Shown here: positions 47,459-55,559 of the stretch, one piece after another | Layout: every line of letters starts with the position of its first letter | How positions within the stretch are numbered: position 1 is the stretch's first letter | Translations under genes and position numbers: made by a program | Assembly: GCF_000714715.1 (NCBI RefSeq) | Contig: NZ_JMFO01000005.1 | Location: 124,001-188,000, forward strand | Reading direction: 5' to 3' | Source of the DNA: Candidatus Magnetobacterium casense | GTDB lineage: Bacteria; Nitrospirota; Thermodesulfovibrionia; Thermodesulfovibrionales; Magnetobacteriaceae | Length of the DNA stretch: 64,000 nt | Notes under the pieces: model-generated | The model's database searches: none | Told to the model about the DNA's origin: nothing | Seen by the model: only the letters and a program-made list of their open reading frames with translations

Positions 47459-48346
47459 CTACAAACTTATCCATTGAGGCAGATAACCAAATAACACAAT
47501 GCCTGACAGGAAACTCGATATATTTGCTCCAACTGTTACAAGTGCAGCCTCTTTTATGCGGATATGTCCCCTGTTGAAATAACTGATGAAAGACACCTCA
47601 AAGAATAACACCAGAAACTCCGAAAGGATTAAAAAAAACAGATATGGCATGAGATTGTTCATTATCGAAAAGGCGCTCCACAAGACGGGCAGAGATATGC
47701 AGTTTGCAACCATGACGGAAATTAATACTACCCGCCCGCTCTTCTTGAGGAATAACAGGCAGATATACCAACAGAGCAGTTCGGTGACAAGCGTTACTAT
47801 AAATGCAGTCATAAAGGCCTTATATGTGTTAAATGACCGATCGTAATTCAAGGAGATGGTAGTCCTGCCGTTATCCATAAGAGTCATAGAATATTGCAGC
47901 AGCACGGAGATCGGTTTGTCAATCTTATCGGATACAAAGACGTTGGTTTTACCGGATGCCTTAATCGACAAAGCAAGGCGAATCTCTTTTGGGAGATCAT
48001 CGCGGTATTTAAACCAACACCTGCCATCGTTGCACATGGTTTTTGATGACTCATTTCTGTCCACAGTCCAATAGCAACCCCGTTGTTTATCCTCCAGTAA
48101 TATTACCTCTGGCCGGGCGTCTTTTTCACCTGGCTGGATACTTTGCGGGAGACTGGGTTTATAACAGCCCAAGATGGCAAGTGTCATCTCTTGCGTTGTT
48201 TCACCGGTCAGGTTTGTTACATTAACGGTTATATAATTAGCAGGTGGCGGTGCCAGGTTGGCGCTGCTGCAAATGGGATACGTTAGACCCAATATCAGTA
48301 CAAGCGGGCACAAACAGTTTTTTAATACCACGAATCTCTTTATCAT
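47459..48346 (-). CDS. Membrane protein of unknown function with extracytoplasmic domain
   Basis: The start is placed at MIKRFVVLKN after GGGGATGG. A signal sequence (CLCPLVLILGLTYPICSSA) is followed by an extracellular stretch of about 150 residues with Cys pairs (GCYW, CNDGRCW). Four or more C-terminal membrane helices follow. No family is recognised. It forms a compact set with the two unknown genes upstream, both also envelope-type. The preceding gene overlaps its start by four bases. Confidence 0.6.
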   Translation of the reverse strand: MIKRFVVLKNCLCPLVLILGLTYPICSSANLAPPPANYITVNVTNLTGETTQEMTLAILGCYKPSLPQSIQPGEKDARPEVILLEDKQRGCYWTVDRNESSKTMCNDGRCWFKYRDDLPKEIRLALSIKASGKTNVFVSDKIDKPISVLLQYSMTLMDNGRTTISLNYDRSFNTYKAFMTAFIVTLVTELLCWYICLLFLKKSGRVVLISVMVANCISLPVLWSAFSIMNNLMPYLFFLILSEFLVLFFEVSFISYFNRGHIRIKEAALVTVGANISSFLSGIVLFGYLPQWISL

Positions 48347-48603
48347 TTGCCATCCCCTTTCCGACACCGGATGGTTTCAGCTTTACTGAAAATCTGAAGG
48401 GCATTTTTATCATACGCAATCAGCGCAGCCGTATCGTTATCATAGTTTGCATTAATAGCAATGGAGCACGCCGCAGCCGACTGAGTAAACAGGGGCTTAT
48501 TAGCGTCACAAGGGTTAAGGTACTTGGTATGAGGGATAATAATCTTACTGATCAGTATGGAAACGCCATTGGGTGGTGGTGTATATATTACGGTTGCTGG
48601 CAT
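48343..48603 (-). CDS. Small protein of unknown function in an envelope cluster
   Basis: The frame codes about 86 residues from MPATVIYTPPPNG and includes NPCDANKPLF, CSIAINANYDND and a charged end KAETIRCRKGDGK. Its 5' part overlaps the 48545-48940 gene by about 59 bases in another frame, so the start is uncertain. It overlaps the next gene by four bases. It might instead be the shifted C-terminus of its neighbour. No known family. Confidence 0.4.
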   Translation of the reverse strand: MPATVIYTPPPNGVSILISKIIIPHTKYLNPCDANKPLFTQSAAACSIAINANYDNDTAALIAYDKNALQIFSKAETIRCRKGDGK

Positions 48604-48940
48604 GTTTCTGGAATAATATTGTTGCAATTATAAAAGAATACACGACAAGAATTGTATAAAGTACTACATTATGGGTACCATTGAACAGATAGGTGGGGTC
48701 GCCTTCCGTGCCTTTGAATAAATCATGGACAGAGACCAGGGTCAGCAAAAAGACAAGTGCAAAAGTGGCGCAAAGGTAAAAATACATATCCGCATTCTTT
48801 GTCTTAATCCCTAATAAGCGGTTTGTGAGGGGGCTTATCATAAGTCCTGCTCCGCCGCAAAACAGCATCGGCGCTACAAAGAAAACCACCCACACCGACA
48901 CATATATAACACGTGTAAAGATATCGCCAAATTCAATCAT
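48545..48940 (-). CDS. Small multi-pass membrane protein
   Basis: The 131-residue protein has three or four hydrophobic helices (VIYVSVWVVFFVAPMLFCGGAG; MYFYLCATFALVFLLTLVSV; VVLYTILVVYSFIIATILF) and a short hydrophilic tail. The family is unknown. It leads a set of three overlapping unknown genes that probably work together in the envelope. The 254 bases upstream carry a C-rich patch and the shared 22-base element. Confidence 0.55.
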   Translation of the reverse strand: MIEFGDIFTRVIYVSVWVVFFVAPMLFCGGAGLMISPLTNRLLGIKTKNADMYFYLCATFALVFLLTLVSVHDLFKGTEGDPTYLFNGTHNVVLYTILVVYSFIIATILFQKHASNRNIYTTTQWRFHTDQ

Positions 48941-49102
48941 TGTATTCTAATCTCAATTGTAAGCTCTATTATAGCATATTTCTATTTGACTAAACTAAGT
49001 ACCGTGCCAATAAACACGTGAAGAAAAAAAAGAAGTACCCTCGCTGCCCCCTTGACCCCCATCATGCCCAGGTGTGAGAACATAACAGGCGCTTGCAAAA
49101 TG

Positions 49103-49124
49103 TTGCTTCCTGTAAATATTTCTG
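49103..49124. repeat. Copy 1 of a 22-base exact element upstream of the sensor-GGDEF gene
   Basis: The element TTGCTTCC...TATTTCTG (22 bases) is found again at 58402-58423 ahead of the glycosyltransferase gene. Both copies are followed by a T-run and CAGCAAGA, and then by TATAG close to an ATG. It may be a protein-binding site or the end of a small repeat. Confidence 0.6.
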
Positions 49125-49194
49125 CGATGATATGTCACATGTTTTAATTTTACGGTGAGCAGTATTTTTTTGCAGCAAGATTTTCTTGTGACAT

Positions 49195-51438
49195 ATGTTA
49201 TTATATAGTGCTATGAAAAACTCTATAGTGAGGAAGAGAAATGGTATGAGGCTATCGACAAAGTTAATTTTATTTTTCTCAGGCATAGGCATAGTGTTTC
49301 TGACCGTAGCGATGTATATAGGGCAAAGCACTACCGTTGACATATTGGACAGTCAGATCAGGACAGCGCTTGAAAACTACACGTTTCATACAGTGGACAA
49401 ACTCGACAGGGTGCTCTACGAAAAATACGTAGACGTAAAGAATATAGCAAGAGACCCAATAATTGCATCGAGGCAATCAACACCCGTGCAAATTACGGAA
49501 CGATTGAAGTCATACCAGAGTACCTATGCCTCCTATGTGTCAATGTCGTTTTTTACCCTGGACAGGGTACGCATTGCCGATACGTCCGGTAAGGATATCG
49601 GACAACAGTATCCGCTTAAGGGGTACTGGACGCAATTAAAAGAGGGGACGGACGTCTTTGTAGACGTAAGTTTCTCAAATTCCACAGGTAATAACGTAAT
49701 CAGGTTTGTGACCTATGTCAAGGATAGGGAAGGCGTTTCTTTTGGTGTAGTTGTCCTGAAGCTGACCATGGATGTCCTGGATGATATAGTCAAGAGCGCT
49801 AAAGGGGACCAGAACAATGACGTAAATATGGATGTAGACCTGGTCAATAGTGAAGGGATGCTCTTGTATTCCAGCGATAACGCAAAAGGTATACTGAAAG
49901 AGATATCGCCTGACTGGGTATTTGCCAAACCGCTGTTGTTATCGGGCAAAAGCAGGGGCAGTACCAGGCATCGGCATTCCGATGGCGCCGAGGAGGAGAT
50001 ATTGGCCTTTAACCGTGAGCGTGGATACGGGGACTTTAAAGGAAACAATTGGACGTTAATGATGAGCGTTCCATCAAAAATGGCCTTTGCGCCAGTCAGA
50101 CAACTGAGAGTCAGGATGGCAATACTCTCTGTCCTGTTTGCTATCGTGGGTTTGGCCACTATATATATTTTTGCACGACGAATGACAAGGCCGCTGGAGA
50201 CCTTGTCACACGGCTTCAGCGAAGTGGGCAAGGGCAACCTTGACATAAGCATAGACGTTCGTTCAAAGGACGAAATAGGGCGAATGTCCTTAGCGTTTAA
50301 CACTATGGTTACAGAGTTGAAAGACCATAGCGAAAAACTACTGACTTACGGCATTGATATGCAAAAGAACAACGTGGAACTTAAGACCAAGGCAAGGCTG
50401 CTGGAGTTGCGCGAGTTGGAGAGCGGACTGTTCAGCAGGATGAGTGAGCTGTTTCAGGCCTGCAACTGCGTTGAGGAGGCCGGCGTTGTTATAACCAACA
50501 CGGTGTCGCAGTTGTTTCCTCGTGACAGGGGTGCGCTTTACATCTATAACTCGTCGAGGAACATGCTTGAGAGCATATCCGTTTGGGGCAATCCCCCACC
50601 CCAGGAGCTTGTGATTACGCAGAACGAGTGTTGGGGGCTGAGGCGTGGCCATGTGCATGTCATGGTTGATGATGCCAGGGACATTGCCTGTCAACATGTG
50701 AGGGAGAAGGGTGTCCCCTACATCTGTACGCCCATCATGGCCAAGGGTGAGACGATAGGGATGCTGCACCTGTTGCTTGATTCATTGAAAGGGAAGTCAT
50801 ACGAACAGGATTGGCTCAAAGAAAAGGAGCAATTGGCCATGAGGTTGGCAGAGGGATGTGGTCTGGCGATAATCAACCTCAAACTCCAGGAATCGCTCAG
50901 AAACATGTCCATGCGCGACCCGCTTACGGGACTGTTTAACCGTCGCTACATGAAGGAATCGCTTGAGCTGGAGTGGCAACGGTCCATGCGTAAGTACACG
51001 CCCATTGGGATAATCATGATAGACATAGACCACTTCAAGCAGTTCAACGACACCTTTGGACACGATGGAGGAGACAAGTTGCTTTGTGAGTTGGGCATGT
51101 TTCTTACCAAACAAATTCGTGGTGGAGACATCGCCTGCAGGTATGGAGGGGAGGAGTTCACCATCATCATGCCCGAGTCCTCTGCTGAGGTGACTATGCA
51201 GCGGGCAGAGCAGATAAGAGAGGCCGCCTGTCACATGCACGTCGTGTATAAGCAGCAGTCCCTTGGCACCATAACGTTATCGATAGGGGTGGCAGTCTTA
51301 CCGGTTCACGGGTCAGACACCAACATAGTCTTACAGGCGGCAGACGCAGCACTCTATCGCGCAAAGCGTGAAGGACGCAACAGGGTTTGCATGGCGGAAG
51401 AGGTCAGTGGTGAGAGTGTGTTTACAGAGGTGATTTAA
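49195..51438 (+). CDS. Transmembrane sensor with Cache, HAMP, GAF and GGDEF domains
   Basis: The 747-residue protein has a first membrane helix (LSTKLILFFSGIGIVFLTVAMYIG) and a periplasmic Cache-like region of about 250 residues. A second helix (VRMAILSVLFAIVGLATIYIF) is followed by HAMP (RPLETLSHGFSEV), a GAF-like segment and the C-terminal GGDEF domain. RYGGEEF lies near residue 651, with RGGD five residues ahead as I-site. It should make c-di-GMP in response to an external ligand. The ATG at 49213 (MKNSIVRKRNG) is a good alternative start. No EAL or HD-GYP partner is nearby. Confidence 0.94.
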   Translation: MLLYSAMKNSIVRKRNGMRLSTKLILFFSGIGIVFLTVAMYIGQSTTVDILDSQIRTALENYTFHTVDKLDRVLYEKYVDVKNIARDPIIASRQSTPVQITERLKSYQSTYASYVSMSFFTLDRVRIADTSGKDIGQQYPLKGYWTQLKEGTDVFVDVSFSNSTGNNVIRFVTYVKDREGVSFGVVVLKLTMDVLDDIVKSAKGDQNNDVNMDVDLVNSEGMLLYSSDNAKGILKEISPDWVFAKPLLLSGKSRGSTRHRHSDGAEEEILAFNRERGYGDFKGNNWTLMMSVPSKMAFAPVRQLRVRMAILSVLFAIVGLATIYIFARRMTRPLETLSHGFSEVGKGNLDISIDVRSKDEIGRMSLAFNTMVTELKDHSEKLLTYGIDMQKNNVELKTKARLLELRELESGLFSRMSELFQACNCVEEAGVVITNTVSQLFPRDRGALYIYNSSRNMLESISVWGNPPPQELVITQNECWGLRRGHVHVMVDDARDIACQHVREKGVPYICTPIMAKGETIGMLHLLLDSLKGKSYEQDWLKEKEQLAMRLAEGCGLAIINLKLQESLRNMSMRDPLTGLFNRRYMKESLELEWQRSMRKYTPIGIIMIDIDHFKQFNDTFGHDGGDKLLCELGMFLTKQIRGGDIACRYGGEEFTIIMPESSAEVTMQRAEQIREAACHMHVVYKQQSLGTITLSIGVAVLPVHGSDTNIVLQAADAALYRAKREGRNRVCMAEEVSGESVFTEVI

Positions 51439-51491
51439 GCCACTGGTCAAAACGTGCTATATAATGCAATCTTGCTTTAACCACATAATGT

Positions 51492-51977
51492 CTATCTAAA
51501 ACCTATGCTTTGTAACTCTGCATTCGTTGTTAAGTACGTTAGCTCATTACAATAAAAATTCCATCTTTCATAGACAGGCAAGCTATTCTCTACTGCAATC
51601 TTAGATGCTATTTTACTTTTGGCTATCCGATAAAAGAATATCTCTTTAGTCTTGTTTGGTTTGCTCGTACTTATAATGTGGTCAAATACGCTATCTTTCC
51701 GCTTTTGGCTTGCCAAATCAGAAATTAAGCCTAAGACAGTTATGTCTCCATGTGTTTTGGTTAAGTCAAGTAGTTTACTCTCATTCACTTTGTCTATATT
51801 ACGTATCAGCCAGTCTATTAAAATCCATGTCAATCTGCCAGAATAACGACAATATTTTGTCGATTCTGAAATCAGGGCCTCAACTGATATCGGTTCAATG
51901 TTCTTTGCTTCAGAAACTAATACTTTGCTATCATATTTGTTCCAATGTTGAAATAACGTATCTATTTTATCTTCCAT
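51492..51977 (-). CDS. Unknown protein paired with a nucleotidyltransferase-like gene
   Basis: The start is placed at MEDKIDTLFQHWNKYD, whose ATG lies in the end of the upstream gene (16-base overlap). The protein of about 161 residues is helical and rich in Ser/Lys/Ile, with no recognised motif. The AT-rich base composition matches its partner and differs from the flanks. The overlap argues for a two-gene functional unit, perhaps of toxin-antitoxin or defence type. Confidence 0.55.
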   Translation of the reverse strand: MEDKIDTLFQHWNKYDSKVLVSEAKNIEPISVEALISESTKYCRYSGRLTWILIDWLIRNIDKVNESKLLDLTKTHGDITVLGLISDLASQKRKDSVFDHIISTSKPNKTKEIFFYRIAKSKIASKIAVENSLPVYERWNFYCNELTYLTTNAELQSIGFR

Positions 51978-52486
51978 TGCTGTTCCTCTAAAAAGTATTG
52001 TATTTTCTGTGCCCAATCAGGACGGGTTTTTGAAATGTGATCAATGTCTCTTAAGACGACCTGCTTGTCTTCCTCTGTTAGTTTAGGCAGTAGTATTTCA
52101 ATATCTTCTAAATCCTGTTCTCTTAAGGCAATAATTTTCATTATCAATTGTTCTGCTATCCCAATGGCATAGATTTCGATATTAGATAGTTCTATTTGCA
52201 ATGCTTTAGTTCTTTCTTGAAAATCAGGCGGCAAAATATTAGCGAAACCCTTTATACTATCGTTAAACCAATTATCATTCAAGTTAAACTTGTCAGCAAT
52301 TTTTCTTGCTGCATCCCTAATCTTATATAAGTTGCCACCTTCAATTATTGCATCAACATCTCTTGTTGCTCTTGATGCTCCATAATGAATAATCATTGCA
52401 GCTCCACCTGCAATGATCACCTTGTAGTGACAGGTAAGCAATTTGTCTAATTCTTTCAACACACATATGAGCAACAACCTATCCAT
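51962..52486 (-). CDS. Nucleotidyltransferase-fold protein (DUF6036/AbiEii-like)
   Basis: The 174-residue protein has VIIAGGAAMIIHYGASRATRDVDAII, the GG...D-x-D pattern of minimal nucleotidyltransferases of the DUF6036/AbiEii-like kind. A helical tail contains MKIIALREQDLEDIEIL. Relatives act as toxin or regulatory parts of two-gene defence units. It is the first gene of an overlapping pair with low GC, suggesting an acquired module. Confidence 0.72.
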   Translation of the reverse strand: MDRLLLICVLKELDKLLTCHYKVIIAGGAAMIIHYGASRATRDVDAIIEGGNLYKIRDAARKIADKFNLNDNWFNDSIKGFANILPPDFQERTKALQIELSNIEIYAIGIAEQLIMKIIALREQDLEDIEILLPKLTEEDKQVVLRDIDHISKTRPDWAQKIQYFLEEQQWKIK

Positions 52487-52539
52487 TTTTTCATCTTAGC
52501 ACATTCTTTGCCAAATAGTCATTCAAAAAATGCAAATCT

Positions 52540-53271
52540 CTAACAACCTCTTCTGGTCAATAACGTACCAATCTGCGACCCGCCGGGAAATATCCCATAG
52601 TGACACTGGGTCATAAAGCCCAGGTCGCTGATGCTGTCGCCTACTCCGATGGTCAGAGTGGGCTGATAGCGTTGTACGAGGTAGTCAATGGCGTGTTTTT
52701 TGTCCAGGAACGTGGGCACCAGCGATACGTTGTTGTCGTTGTGGCAGATGTTGTATCCGCCACCCTCAACGACGCCTTCCAGTTGTCTCACCAGGGCACG
52801 GAGCATATCCATGTAGTTAGCGTCGGAGGTGTTTGTGTGCTTGAGCGTTACGTAGTAATCATCCACGTTGTATATCTTAAAGCAGGAGCCGTTGATCAAT
52901 CCAGCCACCCTCTCATATGTGTCCCGGACCGATGGCGTCAGGGGTTGGTACAAGGATTTCATGTGCTTGCTCCACTGTTCATCGGGCAATCCATGAGTTG
53001 TTATAAGGCCGCCGTAGTAGAGGGCCGAAACCGTTATGCGTTGATGTCGGCTCAAAAACGTCCTGTCATACTGGGTGGCATCCCGTGCGGTGACGGGGAC
53101 TACCATAACGCCTTCGGCAGAGAGAAAGATATCAAGAAAGCGTCTCTGAGCGTCGGTCATAAAGGACGTACCTGTGGCCGGGTGTATGCCCCGGGGGTTC
53201 TTCCGGAGGGTCTGAAATATGGTGTCATCGAGATCGAGAAAGACAATGGTCTGTGGGTGAGTTTTGTGCAT
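52540..53271 (-). CDS. HAD superfamily phosphatase
   Basis: The start is placed at MHKTHPQTIVFLDLDDTIF, five bases past the stop of the aldolase gene. Longer frames begin inside that gene. The protein of about 243 residues has motif I DLDDT, motif II near VTARD and the C-terminal VGDSISDLGFM (motif IV). Such proteins dephosphorylate sugar phosphates or similar metabolites. It is the last gene of a run with the CitE-like aldolase, a kinase and a rubredoxin. Confidence 0.82.
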   Translation of the reverse strand: MHKTHPQTIVFLDLDDTIFQTLRKNPRGIHPATGTSFMTDAQRRFLDIFLSAEGVMVVPVTARDATQYDRTFLSRHQRITVSALYYGGLITTHGLPDEQWSKHMKSLYQPLTPSVRDTYERVAGLINGSCFKIYNVDDYYVTLKHTNTSDANYMDMLRALVRQLEGVVEGGGYNICHNDNNVSLVPTFLDKKHAIDYLVQRYQPTLTIGVGDSISDLGFMTQCHYGIFPGGSQIGTLLTRRGC

Positions 53272-53275
53272 GTTG

Positions 53276-54169
53276 TCAGTCTCTGAGGCCATATATCCTG
53301 GCCCGTTCGATGATAACCCTGGCCCAGTTGCTGTGTGTGGCCTTTTCGTGGAATCTGTCAAACATCTTGAATACAGGGGGACTGTCGGGGGACAGTATCT
53401 TCAACGCTGCGGCGTGTTCCTCACGGTCAACCTTGTAGACCTCCTCGACGATCTCAACCTGCCAGGGGTGTATGACGGTCTTTCCAAATAGTCCGTTTGC
53501 AAGGTCGAGGGCAGCCTCTTGTTGCAGCTTGTCCTTACTTTTTTGGGAAAAAGACTCCCACACGGGGCCAGTTATGTTAAAACCGCAGGGCTTAAACGTA
53601 AGCACTATGTTGGCAATTGCCAGTTCTATTACCCTTATGTCGTATATGGTCATCGTAGGGTCTCTCCTCATGCCCATACTTGAGAGCATGTCATTGGCTC
53701 CTATTCTGAGAGACAAGACTTTGTCCCTGTAGGTAAGAAGGAAATCTCTGATGTGGTGGAGCGCCTCTGTCGTGAATACGTCTCTTTCAAGCACAGGCAT
53801 GTAGAACTTGTCACCTATGTCAATCATCATATACTGTTCCATGTTGGAGCAGCAGAATTTTGGCAACACCAGGCCATTAATCAATTCAATGCCCTTAAGG
53901 TCGAGCACCATGGGTATCTCAAACTCATTGCGCACCCGTATAAAGATCATCGGTACACGACTCTGACTGTCTTTGAGTCTGTGGAGCATCTGTTGAAGGT
54001 TGTCGTAGGCGAAACTGAGAGCATCATCGGCAATGGAGTCCTCCGTGTCAAAGATGACAGACCGCAGTTGTGGGTACTTCTCTGCCGTTGCTACTCCGGC
54101 GATATCCGCATGTGTTGCCGGGACGTAGAGCGAGGCACCGAGCCTCAGATAGTGCATGTGATTACTCAT
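53276..54169 (-). CDS. HpcH/HpaI aldolase/citrate lyase-like (CitE-type) protein
   Basis: The 297-residue TIM-barrel protein starts LRLGASLYVPATHADI. It has VIFDTEDSIADDALSFA (metal-binding Glu/Asp region), LVLPKFC and GANDMLSSMG, as in CitE-like C-C lyases. A HAD phosphatase follows directly. CitE-like plus HAD pairs occur in the predicted metabolite-synthesis module of tellurium-resistance (Ter) type operons; no Ter, ATP-grasp or PRTase gene is in view here. The substrate is unknown. Confidence 0.85.
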   Translation of the reverse strand: MSNHMHYLRLGASLYVPATHADIAGVATAEKYPQLRSVIFDTEDSIADDALSFAYDNLQQMLHRLKDSQSRVPMIFIRVRNEFEIPMVLDLKGIELINGLVLPKFCCSNMEQYMMIDIGDKFYMPVLERDVFTTEALHHIRDFLLTYRDKVLSLRIGANDMLSSMGMRRDPTMTIYDIRVIELAIANIVLTFKPCGFNITGPVWESFSQKSKDKLQQEAALDLANGLFGKTVIHPWQVEIVEEVYKVDREEHAAALKILSPDSPPVFKMFDRFHEKATHSNWARVIIERARIYGLRD

Positions 54170-54186
54170 GTACTTACAGCCTCTGT

Positions 54187-55401
54187 TTACAGCTTCAATT
54201 CGATAACAAAGGCGGTCCTGGCATCTTCGCTGGTGGTGGCGTATATGCTGCCACCCATGCTGTTTTCTATGATTATCTTTGACATGTAAAGCCCTATGCC
54301 TGAGCCTACGTTGTCTTTCTTGGTTGTAAAGTAGTGGTCAAATATTTTGTCTCTGATATCCGGCTCTATGCCCTTGCCGTTGTCTTTTATGACGAGCGTG
54401 ACTTTTTCGGCGTCTCTTTTTATATCGACCTCTATGAGACCTTTAACGTTTGCGGCAGTGCGCTTGTCGTTAATGGAGTCCACGGCGTTGGTGATGATGT
54501 TTAAGATGACCTGTTTGAACTCGTTTTCATACCCATAGACCGTTACGTTATCGGGTGCAGTAGATTTAACCCTTATCTCCACGGAGTTGTGACGCAGCAG
54601 TGCGCTTGTGATCGCACAAACAGCCTCCACGGCAGACTTGACGTTAAACAGCACCTTGCTCTTGGATGGTTTGCAGAAGTCCTTGAAATCGTTGATCGTA
54701 TTGGCCATAAAGTTAATCTGTGAGATGGCCTCACTGGCAGCGTCTATAACACGGCCCTTGTCCACATGGCCACTGTCGCAGGCGTCCTGGAGGTCCTCCA
54801 TGAGCAGGGCCATGATGTTTAACGGCGTGCGCCACTGGTGCGCTATCATGGTGATCATCTCACCCATGGCGGCCAACTTTGCCTGTTGGGTCATCAGTTC
54901 CTCGTGTATCCTACGTTTTTCGACCTCATGCTGTACACGTCTTTCAAGGTCGGAGTTTATCTCCTTCAACTGCTCGGACCTCTCCTGCAACCTCTCCTTT
55001 GAGCGTACCAGCTCCGTGATGTCACGCGATATACCGATCGTTCCTATTATGACCCCATGGGCATCATACCACGGTATCTTGGTAACGGAGTTCCAGACCT
55101 CCGTGCCATCTATGTGTGTGACGCGTTCCACCTTGTTGGTTATCTGGATACCCGTTTTTATTATCTGTTCGTCATCAAGGCAGGCCTTGGCAGCCTGTTC
55201 CCTGGACATGAAGTCAAAGTCGGTCTTGCCTGTCATATTCTCTGCCGTGGTGCCGGAGTGATCGGCCTTGGCCTTGTTTACCTTTACAAATCTGTTGTTG
55301 CCGTCCTTGAAGTAGATGGAATCGGGGATATTATCCATCAGCACCTGCAACAATCTCAGTTCCGACTGAAGTAGCAGGGTATCTTCGTTTGATGCTACCA
55401 C
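54187..55401 (-). CDS. PAS sensor histidine kinase
   Basis: The GTG at 55401 starts the protein. The longer frame to 55446 would run inside the rubredoxin gene. The 404-residue protein has one PAS domain (LMDNIPDSIYFKDGNNRFVKV), a coiled coil, HisKA with His188 in MIAHQWRTPLN, and HATPase motifs NAVDSI, DNGKGI and GSGIGLYMSK. The start overlaps the rubredoxin stop by seven bases, so they are coupled. It lacks a membrane helix. A PAS domain next to rubredoxin could mean redox or oxygen sensing. Confidence 0.9.
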   Translation of the reverse strand: MVASNEDTLLLQSELRLLQVLMDNIPDSIYFKDGNNRFVKVNKAKADHSGTTAENMTGKTDFDFMSREQAAKACLDDEQIIKTGIQITNKVERVTHIDGTEVWNSVTKIPWYDAHGVIIGTIGISRDITELVRSKERLQERSEQLKEINSDLERRVQHEVEKRRIHEELMTQQAKLAAMGEMITMIAHQWRTPLNIMALLMEDLQDACDSGHVDKGRVIDAASEAISQINFMANTINDFKDFCKPSKSKVLFNVKSAVEAVCAITSALLRHNSVEIRVKSTAPDNVTVYGYENEFKQVILNIITNAVDSINDKRTAANVKGLIEVDIKRDAEKVTLVIKDNGKGIEPDIRDKIFDHYFTTKKDNVGSGIGLYMSKIIIENSMGGSIYATTSEDARTAFVIELKL

Positions 55402-55553
55402 GGTGAAAAATCCCCCTTTGTCACCCCGCACACGGGACAATGCCAACTCCCCGGCAAGGCATCAAAGGCTACACCGGCTAAGATACCATGTGCCTTATCG
55501 CCCCTTGCCGGGTCATAGATGTAACCGCAAACTGCACAGACATACTTTTTCAT
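55395..55553 (-). CDS. Rubredoxin
   Basis: A 52-residue frame on the minus strand reads MKKYVCAVCGYIYDPARGD, then FDALPGSWHCPVCGVTKGDF. The two CxxC pairs (CAVCGYIYDP and CPVCG) bind one iron and define rubredoxin, a small electron carrier used mostly in anaerobes for superoxide/oxygen reduction. It lies seven bases after the matrixin gene on its coding side. Its end overlaps the kinase start. Confidence 0.95.
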   Translation of the reverse strand: MKKYVCAVCGYIYDPARGDKAHGILAGVAFDALPGSWHCPVCGVTKGDFSPW

Positions 55554-55559
55554 CGCAAT

